From Rhodanobacter humi (lineage in GTDB: Bacteria; Pseudomonadota; Gammaproteobacteria; Xanthomonadales; Rhodanobacteraceae): a stretch of DNA of 64,000 nt. Shown here one piece after another: positions 34,781 through 43,499 of the stretch. The translations under genes were made by a program, and so were the position numbers. The stretch is taken from assembly GCF_041107455.1 (NCBI RefSeq), contig NZ_JBGBPY010000001.1, positions 1,302,001 through 1,366,000 on the forward strand, written 5' to 3'. Position 1 is the stretch's first letter; each line of letters opens with the position of its first letter. The notes beneath the pieces are model-generated. The model worked only from the letters and a program-made list of their open reading frames with translations. It did not search any database and was not told where the DNA came from.

Positions 34781-35989
34781 TCAGAGCCCGGCGGCGTGCC
34801 GCGCGATGCGCCGCTTCAGCGGCGCCAGCCGGTCGAACAGGCGTATGCCCAAGGCGCGCGCGGCGACCAGCGGCGGCGACTGCCAGGCGTAGATGCGCGC
34901 CAGCGCGTCGAAGCCGTGCGCATCCAGCGTGTCGGCGCTGCGCCGACGACGCGCGTAGCGGCGCAGCACGTGCGCCGCGGCGAAGTCGCCGCCCGCGTCG
35001 CGCGCGGCAGCCAGCACGTCACGCAGCTCGGCCACGTCGCGCAAGCCCAGGTTCACGCCCTGCCCCGCCAGCGGATGTACCGCATGCGCGGCATCGCCCA
35101 AGAGCACGAAGCGTTCGGCCTGATAGGTCTCGGCCAGTTGCAGCCTGAGCGGGAAGGCAGCTCGCTTCGTGGTGGACAGGATGCGGCCCAGGCGGAAGTC
35201 GCTGGCCACGCCCAGCTCCTGCAGAAAAGCCGCGTCGTCCAGGGTCAGCACGCGCTGCGCCTCGGCCTCGGGCAGCGACCACACGACGGAGCTGCGCCCG
35301 TCGGCCAGCGGCAGCAGCGCCAGCGGTCCGGTCGGAAGAAAGCGCTGCCATGCCGTCTGCTGATGCGGCCGCTCGGTGGCCACGTGCGCCACCACCGCGC
35401 GCTGCACGTAGTCACGATCACGGGTGGCGATGCCCATCATGTCGCGTAGCGGCGAGGCGGCGCCATCGGCGGCCACCACGAGGCGCGCGGACAGGCTTTC
35501 GCCGTTGGCCAGCTCCAGCGTCACGCGATCCTCGCGCGCTTCGCAGGCTCGCACTTCGGCCGGGCACGGGCGGCGCACGCCAGCCGCGTCCAGTGCGTTC
35601 CAAAGCGTCCATTGCACCAGGTTGTTCTCGACGATGTGGCCGAGCAGGTCGCGGCCTTCGTCGGCGGCATCGAAATCGATGGCCGCACCGTTCTCGCTGT
35701 CCCACACATGCATGTGCGCGTAGGGACCGGAACGCGATTCCCGTATGGACGTCCATACGCCCAAGTCGTCCAGCAAGGCGACGGACGAGGGCGCCAGGCC
35801 CACCACACGCAGATCCACCTCGTCGGCGGCATCCCAGGGCTGTGGCGCACGCGCCTCCAACAGGGCGGCGGCGAAACCGGCGCGGGCCAGCGCCAGTGCC
35901 GCAGCCGCTCCCGCCATGCCGCCGCCGACCACGGCAACGTCCAGCGCGGGGCCTCGGCGCGGTGCGTGGGTGTAATGCGAGACGCTCAT
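34781..35989 (-). CDS. FAD-dependent hydroxylase of the UbiH/UbiI/UbiF family
   Basis: A 402-residue flavoprotein monooxygenase for one ring-hydroxylation step of ubiquinone synthesis, peripheral to the inner membrane. Seen are the Rossmann fingerprint VAVVGGGMAGAAAALALA (about residues 17-34), the second motif LVVAADGAASPLR and the third RFVLLGDAAHAVHPLAGQGVNLGL, which in this family marks the UbiI/UbiF branch. Which carbon it hydroxylates (C5 or C6) cannot be fixed from sequence. The start overlaps the stop of ubiH (ATGA), so the two hydroxylases are translated together. A C-terminal helix IRLFDRLAPLKRRIARHAAGL closes the protein. Confidence 0.85.
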   Translation of the reverse strand: MSVSHYTHAPRRGPALDVAVVGGGMAGAAAALALARAGFAAALLEARAPQPWDAADEVDLRVVGLAPSSVALLDDLGVWTSIRESRSGPYAHMHVWDSENGAAIDFDAADEGRDLLGHIVENNLVQWTLWNALDAAGVRRPCPAEVRACEAREDRVTLELANGESLSARLVVAADGAASPLRDMMGIATRDRDYVQRAVVAHVATERPHQQTAWQRFLPTGPLALLPLADGRSSVVWSLPEAEAQRVLTLDDAAFLQELGVASDFRLGRILSTTKRAAFPLRLQLAETYQAERFVLLGDAAHAVHPLAGQGVNLGLRDVAELRDVLAAARDAGGDFAAAHVLRRYARRRRSADTLDAHGFDALARIYAWQSPPLVAARALGIRLFDRLAPLKRRIARHAAGL

Positions 35990-37209
35990 GGCAGGCGCTC
36001 CAGCACCGCGCGCGGCGGTTCGCCGCGGAAACCCATGCCGTGCCGGGCCAGGCGATCCTGCAGCGGCGCCAGACGATCATGCGCCAGCAGCGCCAGCGAG
36101 CGCAGCGGCGCGAGCGCGGGCCGTTCGAGGCAGGCGAGGCGCACCAGGCCGTGGCTCATCGCCATGGTGCCTTCGCGATCGGGCACGCGGCGCGCGGCAT
36201 GGCGTTCCAGCAATTCCGGCGCACCGGGATCGTCCGCGGCAGCCACCAGTTCGGCCAGCGTCAGTGCATCGCGCAGGCCGAGGTTGAAGCCTTGCGCGCC
36301 GATCGGGTGCACGGTCTGCGCCGCATTGCCCACCAGCACCGCGCGCGGACCGGTAAGCCGCTGCGCGGCCACGCGATGGATCGCGTAGGGATGGCGCTTG
36401 CCGGGCCGCGACAGTCGTCCGAGTCGCCAGCCGAAGCGCTGCTGCGCCAGCGCGAGGAAGCCGGCATCGTCCAGCGCGGCGACTTCGTCGGCCGCTTCCG
36501 CGGGCACGGTGAGCACCAGGCCGCAGCGCCCTTCGGCCAGCGGCAGCAAGGCCACCGGACCTTCGTCGGAAAAACGCTCGAAAGCGCGATTCGCATGCGC
36601 CCGCTCGGGCGTGACGGTAGCCACGAACAAGGTCTGCTCGTAGTCGTATCGAACGGCCTCTATGCCAAGTTGGCTGCGCACGAAGGATTCGGTGCCGTCG
36701 GCCCCCACCAACAGCGCGGCATCGATGACACACTCGCCATCCGCCGTGCGGATGCGGGCGCGCCAGCCCTGCGGCTGTGCCTCCAGTGATTCCAGTTTCG
36801 CGGGCGCGAGCCGGGTCAGCCGCGTGCAGGTATCCAGCCGACGCAGCAGGGCCGCACCCAGTTCGCGTGCAGGCAGGGTCCAGCCCAGCGCGTCGACGCC
36901 GTGCTTCGCCGCATCGATGCGCGCGCTGCCGAACTCGCCGGCGCGACTGACGTGGATGTGGCGGATAGCCGTGGCCTGCGCTGCGGCATGCGGCCACACG
37001 CCGATCGCGGCAAGGCCGTTGACGGTGGCGCGGGCCAGCGCGAGGTTGCGCTCGTCGTAGCTGGGCTGGGCGTCTATGCGCGGGGCGGCGGCCTCGACCA
37101 GGGTGGCCTTGATGCCGGCGGCGTCCAGCGCAATGGCGAGGCTGGCGCCGACCAGGCCACCGCCGACGATCAGCACGCCATCACCGGCAGGAGATGTGGG
37201 GGGATTCAT
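35986..37209 (-). CDS. ubiH: 2-octaprenyl-6-methoxyphenol hydroxylase
   Basis: Flavoprotein (407 residues) for the C1 hydroxylation step of ubiquinone synthesis. FAD-binding start VLIVGGGLVGASLAIALDAA, DGTESFVR mid-protein, and the UbiH-type third motif AVLVGNAAQTVHPIGAQGFN, where GNAAQT replaces the GDAAH of the sister gene. I chose the ATG at 37209, since the 37 codons of open frame above are not conserved-looking and cross the promoter region toward the divergent membrane protein. It heads the two-gene operon. Confidence 0.9.
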   Translation of the reverse strand: MNPPTSPAGDGVLIVGGGLVGASLAIALDAAGIKATLVEAAAPRIDAQPSYDERNLALARATVNGLAAIGVWPHAAAQATAIRHIHVSRAGEFGSARIDAAKHGVDALGWTLPARELGAALLRRLDTCTRLTRLAPAKLESLEAQPQGWRARIRTADGECVIDAALLVGADGTESFVRSQLGIEAVRYDYEQTLFVATVTPERAHANRAFERFSDEGPVALLPLAEGRCGLVLTVPAEAADEVAALDDAGFLALAQQRFGWRLGRLSRPGKRHPYAIHRVAAQRLTGPRAVLVGNAAQTVHPIGAQGFNLGLRDALTLAELVAAADDPGAPELLERHAARRVPDREGTMAMSHGLVRLACLERPALAPLRSLALLAHDRLAPLQDRLARHGMGFRGEPPRAVLERLP

Positions 37210-37307
37210 GCGCCGGATGATACGCGCCGGCGAGCCGCCGACGCATCGGGCCGGCCACATTGGGATAAACTGCGCGCCTGAATCCCGCCGAGCTGCACGG
37301 AGTACAC

Positions 37308-37907
37308 ATGGCAACCTCAACGACCCGACGCCTGGCCATCCTCCTGGGCTTGGCCCTGGTGATGGGCGTCACCCGCTTCCATCCCTCGCTGCTGCACCAC
37401 GCGCTGTGGGATGCCTCGTGGGGTGTGTTCTTCCTCGCCGGTTTCTGGCTGCGCGGCCAAGGTCGCTGGGCCTTCCCGCTGCTGCTGGCCGAGGCCGTGC
37501 TGGTGGACTACCTGGTGATCTCCGGCCAGGGCATCGATTTCTGGAGCCACTACTGCGTGTCGCCGGCCTACTGGTTCCTGGCACCGTCCTACGGCGCGCT
37601 GTGGCTGGGCGGCAGCTGGCTGGCCAAACGCCAGTCGGGCCTGAACCTGCGCACGCTCGGCCTCGCCGTTGCCGCGCTGCTGGTCGCCGAGGGCGCCTGC
37701 TACCTGATCTCCAACGGCAGCTTCTACTGGATCAGCGCCAGCGTGCCGGCGCCGCGCAGCTTCGGCGCGTGGTTCGGCAATCTCGGCGACTGGTACCTGC
37801 CGTTCCTCACCGGCACCGCCCTCTACGTGGGGCTGGGCGCGGTGGTGCATGCACTGGCGACCCAGCTGTCGCGCCTGTCGCAGCGCGGTGCTCACGCCAA
37901 GCACTGA
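37308..37907 (+). CDS. Integral membrane protein of unknown function
   Basis: A 199-residue protein with about five or six hydrophobic segments and short loops. Conserved-looking features are the aromatic loop SGQGIDFWSHYCVSPAYWFLAP and, near the end, FGNLGDWYLPFLTGTALYVGLG. I do not recognise the family. It ends one base before the start of the corrinoid adenosyltransferase, so it is cotranscribed and tightly coupled with it. By that link it could take part in cobalamin or cobalt uptake, or in some unrelated membrane step. Confidence 0.75.
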   Translation: MATSTTRRLAILLGLALVMGVTRFHPSLLHHALWDASWGVFFLAGFWLRGQGRWAFPLLLAEAVLVDYLVISGQGIDFWSHYCVSPAYWFLAPSYGALWLGGSWLAKRQSGLNLRTLGLAVAALLVAEGACYLISNGSFYWISASVPAPRSFGAWFGNLGDWYLPFLTGTALYVGLGAVVHALATQLSRLSQRGAHAKH

Positions 37908-37908
37908 C

Positions 37909-38481
37909 GTGGGCAACCGTCTCTCCAGGATCTACACCCGCACCGGTGACGACGGCAGCACCGGTCTCGGCGACGGTTCGCGCGTGGCCAAGGACTCGCC
38001 GCGCGTGGCCGCCTACGGCACGGTGGACGAGCTCAACAGCACGATCGGCATGGTGCTGGCCTGCGAGGGTGTGGACGCGGCGGTGCGCGAGGCGCTGACC
38101 CAGATCCAGCATGAGCTGTTCGACTTGGGCGGGGAGCTGTGCATTCCTGGCATGGCGATGATCGAGGACGCCGACGTCGCGCGACTGGAAACCGTGCTGG
38201 ACGCGTTCAACGAACCGTTGCCGCCGCTGAAGGAATTCATCCTGCCCGGCGGCGGCATGGCGGCGGCCTGCTGCCATCTCGCGCGCACCGTGTGCCGTCG
38301 TGCCGAGCGCGAAGTCATCACCCTGCGCCACGCGGAACCCGAGGTGCGGCCACAGGCGCAGCACTACCTCAACCGCCTGTCCGACCTGCTGTTCGTGCTC
38401 TGCCGCGTGCTCGCCCGCGCCGGCGGCCACGGCGAGGTGCTGTGGCAGCACGAGCGGCGGCGCAAGCCCGCCGCCGGCTGA
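37909..38481 (+). CDS. PduO-type corrinoid adenosyltransferase (ATP:cob(I)alamin)
   Basis: Transfers the adenosyl group of ATP to cob(I)alamin to make coenzyme B12. The 190-residue protein shows the PduO-family ATP motif YTRTGDDGSTGLGDGSRV near its start, VAAYGTVDELNS, ELFDLGGELC and the C-terminal YLNRLSDLLFVLCRVL. I chose the GTG at 37909, one base after the preceding stop, because the family starts just before this motif. No other cobalamin-synthesis gene is present in the window, so it may serve salvage. It is 9 nt upstream of the deacetylase-like gene. Confidence 0.92.
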   Translation: MGNRLSRIYTRTGDDGSTGLGDGSRVAKDSPRVAAYGTVDELNSTIGMVLACEGVDAAVREALTQIQHELFDLGGELCIPGMAMIEDADVARLETVLDAFNEPLPPLKEFILPGGGMAAACCHLARTVCRRAEREVITLRHAEPEVRPQAQHYLNRLSDLLFVLCRVLARAGGHGEVLWQHERRRKPAAG

Positions 38482-38490
38482 AGCCGCCGC

Positions 38491-39414
38491 ATGCTGCGGC
38501 TGTACACCCACCCGGCCTGTCTGCAGCACGACAACGGCCCCGGTCACCCCGAATCGCCGGCGCGGCTCGCCGCCGTGCTGCGCGTACTCGACCACGACCG
38601 CTACGCCGCGCTGGATCGCGTCGAGGCGCCACGCGCCAGCCGCGAGCAGCTGTTGCGCGTGCACGACGTCAACCACGTCGATCGCATCCTCACCGCCATA
38701 CCGGTGGGTCAGGTGCAGCGGCTGGACGAGGACACCGTGCTCTCGCCCGGCTCCGCCGAGGCTGCGCTGCGTGCCGCCGGCGCCGCGGTGGCGGCGGTCG
38801 ACACCGTGCTCGACGGCGGCCACGTGCGCCGCGCCTTCTGCGCGGTACGCCCGCCCGGCCACCACGCCACGCGCGAGCAGGCGATGGGCTTCTGTCTGTT
38901 CAACAATGTGGCGGTGGCCGCTGCACACGCGCTGGCGGCACACGGCTTGCAGCGCGTGGCGATCGCCGACTTCGATGTGCACCACGGCAACGGCACGCAG
39001 GACATCTTCTGGCGTGAGCCCCGCGTGCTGTTCGCCTCCAGCCACCAGATGCCGCTGTACCCGGGCAGCGGCGGCCCGGATGAACGCGGCGCGGGCAACA
39101 TCCTCAACCGGCCGTTGTCGGCCGGCGACGGCCCCTACCTGTTCCGCGAACTGTGGGAGGGCGACCTGCTGCCGCGGCTGCACGCGTTCAAACCGCAACT
39201 GGTACTGGTCTCGGCCGGCTTCGACGCGCACCAGCGCGACCCGCTGGCCGACCTCTGCCTGGGCAGCGAGGACTACGCCTGGATCACCGCCAAGCTGGTC
39301 GAGCTGGCGAACCGGCACGCCGACGGCCGTCTGGTCTCCACGCTGGAAGGCGGCTACGACCTCGCCGCGCTGGCGGCCAGCACGGCAGCGCATGTCGAGG
39401 CGATGCTGGATTGA
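38491..39414 (+). CDS. Histone deacetylase-family (acetylpolyamine/acetoin-utilisation type) hydrolase
   Basis: A 307-residue zinc deacetylase of the arginase/deacetylase fold. The start HPACLQHDNGPGHPESPARL, the catalytic His pair in VRPPGHHATREQAMGFC, the zinc-site ADFDVHHGNGTQDIFW (Asp, His) and a later Asp in VSAGFDAHQRDPL are all present. Bacterial members remove acetyl groups from polyamines, proteins or small molecules; substrate unknown here. It ends the operon membrane protein-adenosyltransferase-deacetylase. The 61-nt two-hairpin repeat begins inside its stop codon. Confidence 0.9.
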   Translation: MLRLYTHPACLQHDNGPGHPESPARLAAVLRVLDHDRYAALDRVEAPRASREQLLRVHDVNHVDRILTAIPVGQVQRLDEDTVLSPGSAEAALRAAGAAVAAVDTVLDGGHVRRAFCAVRPPGHHATREQAMGFCLFNNVAVAAAHALAAHGLQRVAIADFDVHHGNGTQDIFWREPRVLFASSHQMPLYPGSGGPDERGAGNILNRPLSAGDGPYLFRELWEGDLLPRLHAFKPQLVLVSAGFDAHQRDPLADLCLGSEDYAWITAKLVELANRHADGRLVSTLEGGYDLAALAASTAAHVEAMLD

Positions 39415-39473
39415 AGAGTGCGGCCACGGATGGCCGCCCGTTCGATTCTCGCGATCACGGACGATCGCAAAAG
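39413..39473 (+). repeat. 61-nt two-hairpin repeat (copy 2)
   Basis: Same unit as 34713-34773, with hairpins GCGGCCA-CGGA-TGGCCGC and GCGATC-ACGGAC-GATCGC and the AAAAG tail. It starts inside the stop codon of the deacetylase-like gene and lies about 174 nt before lptD. The other 230 nt of this gap show a small hairpin near 39560 and nothing else I can name. Confidence 0.8.
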
Positions 39474-39646
39474 TAAAGATTGAGGCGTGCGGCCGTCGCG
39501 CCCGGCCTGCCATTCCGCCTCGCACCGACCCGCCCGGGCTCGTTCATCACTGAATCCTCGCCTGCACCGCGCAGGCCCCATGCCTGCCTGATCCAGGGTG
39601 TTTCTGCTAGTTTTACGAGCCTCACGACCGCAGGGCTCCCATTGTG

Positions 39647-42100
39647 ATGCGCAAGCTCCCCCCACGACGCCTGCTGGCGGTCGCCGCCGCGCTTGCCCTG
39701 GTCGGCGTCCCGGTCGAAGCCATGGGCAGCAGCCTGGGGCAGCACCGCAAGAGTTCGCTGGACGGCAGAGAGCAGGTCTGCCCGCTGGGTTCCTTCCACT
39801 GCGCGCCGCGCCCGTACAACTACGCGATGTGCCGTCCCAACGCGATGCTGGAGTTCTACGACCCCGCGTTGAGCCGCGACAGCAGCCTGCGCGACACCAG
39901 CAACACCTACGTGACTGCGCAGCACGTGGACAGCTCCAACCAGACCGTGTACCACCTCGCCGGCGACGTGCGCATGGAACGCGCCGATCAACGGCTGCAG
40001 GCGGACACGGCCGACTACAACGACGACACCACCGACTACGACGCGCGCGGCAACGTGCGCTACCAGGATGCCGGCCAGCTGCTGGCCGCCAGCCGCGCCC
40101 GCGGCAACAACGACGCCAGCACCGGCATCGCCGACGACGTGCGTTACCAGATGCTGGATTCGCGCGGCAACGGCACGGCCAGCAAGGCGCAGATGTTCGA
40201 CGCCGACCGCACCCGCTACTCGCAGGCCACCTATTCCACCTGCGACGTGGGCCACCATCTGTGGGAGTTCCGCGGCAAGTCGATCAGCGTCGACAAGGAA
40301 ACCGGTCGCGGCGTGGCGCGCAACGCCACCTTCCGCGTCGGCAGCGTGCCGCTGATCTACCTGCCCTGGTTCAGTTTCCCGGTGGACAACCGGCGCATGA
40401 CCGGCTTCCTGTACCCGACCTTCGGCCACAGCAGCCGCTCGGGCTATTTCCTCAGCACGCCGTACTACCTGAACTTGGCGCCGAACTACGACGCCACGCT
40501 GGATCCGCGCGTCTACAGCACCCGCGGCTTCATGCTGGACACCGAATTCCGCTACCTGCTGCCGGGCAGCAGCGGCACGCTGGACGTGCAGTACCTGCCG
40601 AACGATCACGGCCCCACCGATCCCGGCACCACCGCCAATACCGCGGGCACGAACCGCTACCGCTACACCATCAACGACACCACCCACCTGTGGGGAAGCT
40701 GGAACTTCAGCACCTCGATCGACCGCAGCTCGGACAACAACTTCTATTACGACTTCGGCAACCAGTTCGGTGGCGCGCCGGTCTACAGCCTCGCGTCCAC
40801 CGCCAATGTCGCCGGCGGCGGCAAGTGGGGCGATGCGCTGTGGAACGCCTCGGTGGGCGGCACCGCCTACCAGAACATGAACCCGTTCCTCACCGACGCG
40901 TCGCTGCCCTACCGGCAGTTGCCGAACGCCAATTTCAACGTGGATCTGCCGCTGAACCGCTGGCTGGAATTCGGCATGACCAACCAGTTCGTGGCGTTCC
41001 GCAAGCCGGGGGCCGTGGAAGGCAGCCGCGAGGACATCGAACCGTTCGCCGCCGCGGATTTCGGCGCACCGGGCTGGTTCGTGCGCCCCCGCGTGGCCTG
41101 GCGCTACACCGATTACCAGCTCAGCAACGGCTACCAGAACTACGGCTACTACGGCCTGCTGGGCAGCGGCACAACGACCCCGTTCACGCAGAGGTCGCCG
41201 AGCCGCTCGCTGCCGATCGTCAGCCTGGACAGCGGGCTGGTGTTCGATCGCGATACGTCGCTGTTCGGCCACGACTACACGCAGACGCTGGAGCCGCGGC
41301 TGTACTACCTGTACGTGCCGTACCGCGACCAGAACAACCTGCCGCTGTTCGACACCAGCCTGATGTCGTTCGACTACTGGCAGCTGTTCTCGACCAACCA
41401 GTTCTCCGGCGCCGATCGCCAGATGAACGCGAACAACCTCACCGCGGCGGTCACCACCCGCCTGCTGGACGACGGCGGCGTGGAGCGCTTGTCGGCCAGC
41501 TTCGGCCAGATCCGCTACTTCACCCCGCAGCGGGTGCAGATGCCGAACGGCGCGAACACGTCTTCCCCGGCCACCGACTGGTCCGGCTCGTCCTACGTGG
41601 CGCAACTGGACCTGCAGCTCAGCGACCGCTGGCGCGCCAGCAGCTCCTACCAGTGGAGCCCGAACACCCGCCGCACCGACATGGCGATGCTGCAGCTGCA
41701 GGGGCGGCTGGGCCTGGACGGGGTGGTCAACTTCGCCTACCGCTACCGCCGCGGGCTGATGGAACAATACAGCGTCTCGGCGGTCTACCCGCTGTCCGAG
41801 CGCTGGCGCCTGATCGGCGCGTGGACGTATGCGGAACCGGTCAAGGGCGTGGCCAACCCGCTGAAGGGCACGATCGAGGCGCTGGCCGGCATCGAATACG
41901 ACAGTTGTTGCGTCACCCTGCGGCTGGTCGACCGCAGCTACGTGAACCAGGGTTACTACGGCGTCGCGCCGCCCACGACGCCGGGCCAGACCAACCTGCG
42001 CGACAACGCCATCATGTTCGAAGTCGTCTTCAAGGGCCTCGGCTCGACCGGCGGCCAGATCGACCCGCTGCTGCACCGTGATATTCTCGGCTATCAATAA
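39647..42100 (+). CDS. lptD: LPS-assembly outer-membrane protein LptD
   Basis: Outer-membrane beta-barrel that inserts LPS in the outer leaflet together with LptE. The 817-residue protein has a signal peptide (RKLPPRRLLAVAAALALVGV), an LptA-like periplasmic jellyroll (about 85-260, with VYHLAGDVRMERADQRLQAD and DARGNVRYQDAG) and a barrel to the end at GLGSTGGQIDPLLHRDILGY. Cysteines available for the essential disulfides are in the N-terminal VCPLGSFHC and the SCC pair near 755. A GTG three bases upstream of the chosen ATG is an alternative start. It leads the conserved lptD-surA-pdxA-rsmA-apaGH operon. Confidence 0.95.
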   Translation: MRKLPPRRLLAVAAALALVGVPVEAMGSSLGQHRKSSLDGREQVCPLGSFHCAPRPYNYAMCRPNAMLEFYDPALSRDSSLRDTSNTYVTAQHVDSSNQTVYHLAGDVRMERADQRLQADTADYNDDTTDYDARGNVRYQDAGQLLAASRARGNNDASTGIADDVRYQMLDSRGNGTASKAQMFDADRTRYSQATYSTCDVGHHLWEFRGKSISVDKETGRGVARNATFRVGSVPLIYLPWFSFPVDNRRMTGFLYPTFGHSSRSGYFLSTPYYLNLAPNYDATLDPRVYSTRGFMLDTEFRYLLPGSSGTLDVQYLPNDHGPTDPGTTANTAGTNRYRYTINDTTHLWGSWNFSTSIDRSSDNNFYYDFGNQFGGAPVYSLASTANVAGGGKWGDALWNASVGGTAYQNMNPFLTDASLPYRQLPNANFNVDLPLNRWLEFGMTNQFVAFRKPGAVEGSREDIEPFAAADFGAPGWFVRPRVAWRYTDYQLSNGYQNYGYYGLLGSGTTTPFTQRSPSRSLPIVSLDSGLVFDRDTSLFGHDYTQTLEPRLYYLYVPYRDQNNLPLFDTSLMSFDYWQLFSTNQFSGADRQMNANNLTAAVTTRLLDDGGVERLSASFGQIRYFTPQRVQMPNGANTSSPATDWSGSSYVAQLDLQLSDRWRASSSYQWSPNTRRTDMAMLQLQGRLGLDGVVNFAYRYRRGLMEQYSVSAVYPLSERWRLIGAWTYAEPVKGVANPLKGTIEALAGIEYDSCCVTLRLVDRSYVNQGYYGVAPPTTPGQTNLRDNAIMFEVVFKGLGSTGGQIDPLLHRDILGYQ

Positions 42101-42131
42101 ACCGCTGTATCCATCCTCCGGCTGCTCCCTG

Positions 42132-43484
42132 ATGAAGCGATTCCTCGCCCTGCTCCTGCCCGCCCTCGTGCTCGCGCTGCCCGCGCAGGCCCAGCTGTTG
42201 CCCAGTGCCGGCACCAACGCCGCACCGGCCGGCCAGACCCAGTCGCTGGACCGCATCGTCGCGGTGGTGAACGAGGACGTGATCCTGCAAAGCGAGCTCG
42301 ACAACGCCGTGCGCTCGATCCAGCAACAGTACGCCAGCCAGCCCGGCCAGCTGCCGCCGATGAACGTGCTGCAGCAGCAGGTGCTGGACCGTCTGATCCT
42401 GATGAAGCTGCAGCTGCAGAAGGCCGACGACCAGGGCGTGCATGTCTCCGACGCCCAGGTCGACCAGGCGGTGGCCGAGGTGGCGCAGCAGAACAAGATG
42501 AGCCCCGACCAGTTGCGCGCCGAGGTGCAGCGCAGCGGCGAGGATTTCGGCGCGTTCCGCCAGCAGCTGGCCGACCAGCTCACCGTGCAGCAACTTCACC
42601 AGAGCGTGGTGCACGACCAGGTCTCGGTCACCGACAGCGAGATCGACAACCTGCTTGCCAGCCCAAGCTACAAGGCCGGCGAGGTGCACCTGGCGCACAT
42701 CCAGATCAGCATCCCCTCCGGCGCCGACGCCGCCGCGATCCAGGCCGCCGCCACCAAGGCCGAGGCGGCGATCAACGCGATCAAGGGCGGCATGGACTTC
42801 AATGCCGCGGCGATCCGCTACTCCGACGCATCCGACGCGCTGGACGGTGGCGACCTCGGCTGGCGCCGCATGGACGAGATCCCGCCGGCCTTTGCCGACA
42901 CGGTGGCCAACATGAAGCCCGGCGACGTCAGCCCCGCGCTGCGCGGCCCCACCGGCTTCCACATCATCAAGCTGATCGGCCAGCGCGAGCCGTCCAAGCA
43001 GATCGTCACCGAGTACCACGCACGGCAGATCCTGCTCAAGCCGAGCGAACTGATGACGCCCGAGCAGGCGCAGCAGAAGGCGCAGGAGCTGTACGAGCAG
43101 CTCACCACCAAGCACTCGGACTTCGCCAAGCTGGCGAAGGACAATTCCAAGGACGACACCACCGCCAACCTCGGCGGCGACATGGGCTGGTTCGCCAAGG
43201 ACGCCTGGGGCAGCGCGATCGCGCAGCAGCTCGCCCAGCTGAAGGAGAACCAGGTCTCGCAGCCGTTCCAGACCGGCAACGGCTGGGACATCCTGCAGCT
43301 CCTGGGCACCCGCCAGAGCGACCTCACCACCCAGATGGAACGCGACCAGGCACGCCAGGCGATCGGCAACCGCAAGGCCGAGCAGGCCTACGACGACTTC
43401 CTGCGCGACCTGCGCGCGAATGCCTTCATCAACGTGCTGGTGCCCGCGCTGCGCGACGACACCAATACGCCGGCAGCCTCCTGA
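42132..43484 (+). CDS. surA: Periplasmic chaperone and peptidyl-prolyl isomerase SurA
   Basis: Escorts outer-membrane proteins, LptD included. A signal peptide (MKRFLALLLPALVLALPAQA) precedes the N-terminal chaperone helices (LDRIVAVVNEDVILQSELDN) and two parvulin domains, around residues 180-285 (GEVHLAHIQISIP...) and 290-395 (EYHARQILLKPSE...). At 450 residues it is of normal size. The start at 42132 is chosen for the signal peptide, 31 nt after lptD; an in-frame ATG 18 codons upstream overlaps lptD and is unlikely. Confidence 0.96.
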   Translation: MKRFLALLLPALVLALPAQAQLLPSAGTNAAPAGQTQSLDRIVAVVNEDVILQSELDNAVRSIQQQYASQPGQLPPMNVLQQQVLDRLILMKLQLQKADDQGVHVSDAQVDQAVAEVAQQNKMSPDQLRAEVQRSGEDFGAFRQQLADQLTVQQLHQSVVHDQVSVTDSEIDNLLASPSYKAGEVHLAHIQISIPSGADAAAIQAAATKAEAAINAIKGGMDFNAAAIRYSDASDALDGGDLGWRRMDEIPPAFADTVANMKPGDVSPALRGPTGFHIIKLIGQREPSKQIVTEYHARQILLKPSELMTPEQAQQKAQELYEQLTTKHSDFAKLAKDNSKDDTTANLGGDMGWFAKDAWGSAIAQQLAQLKENQVSQPFQTGNGWDILQLLGTRQSDLTTQMERDQARQAIGNRKAEQAYDDFLRDLRANAFINVLVPALRDDTNTPAAS

Positions 43485-43499
43485 CCGGGAGCCGCCGGC

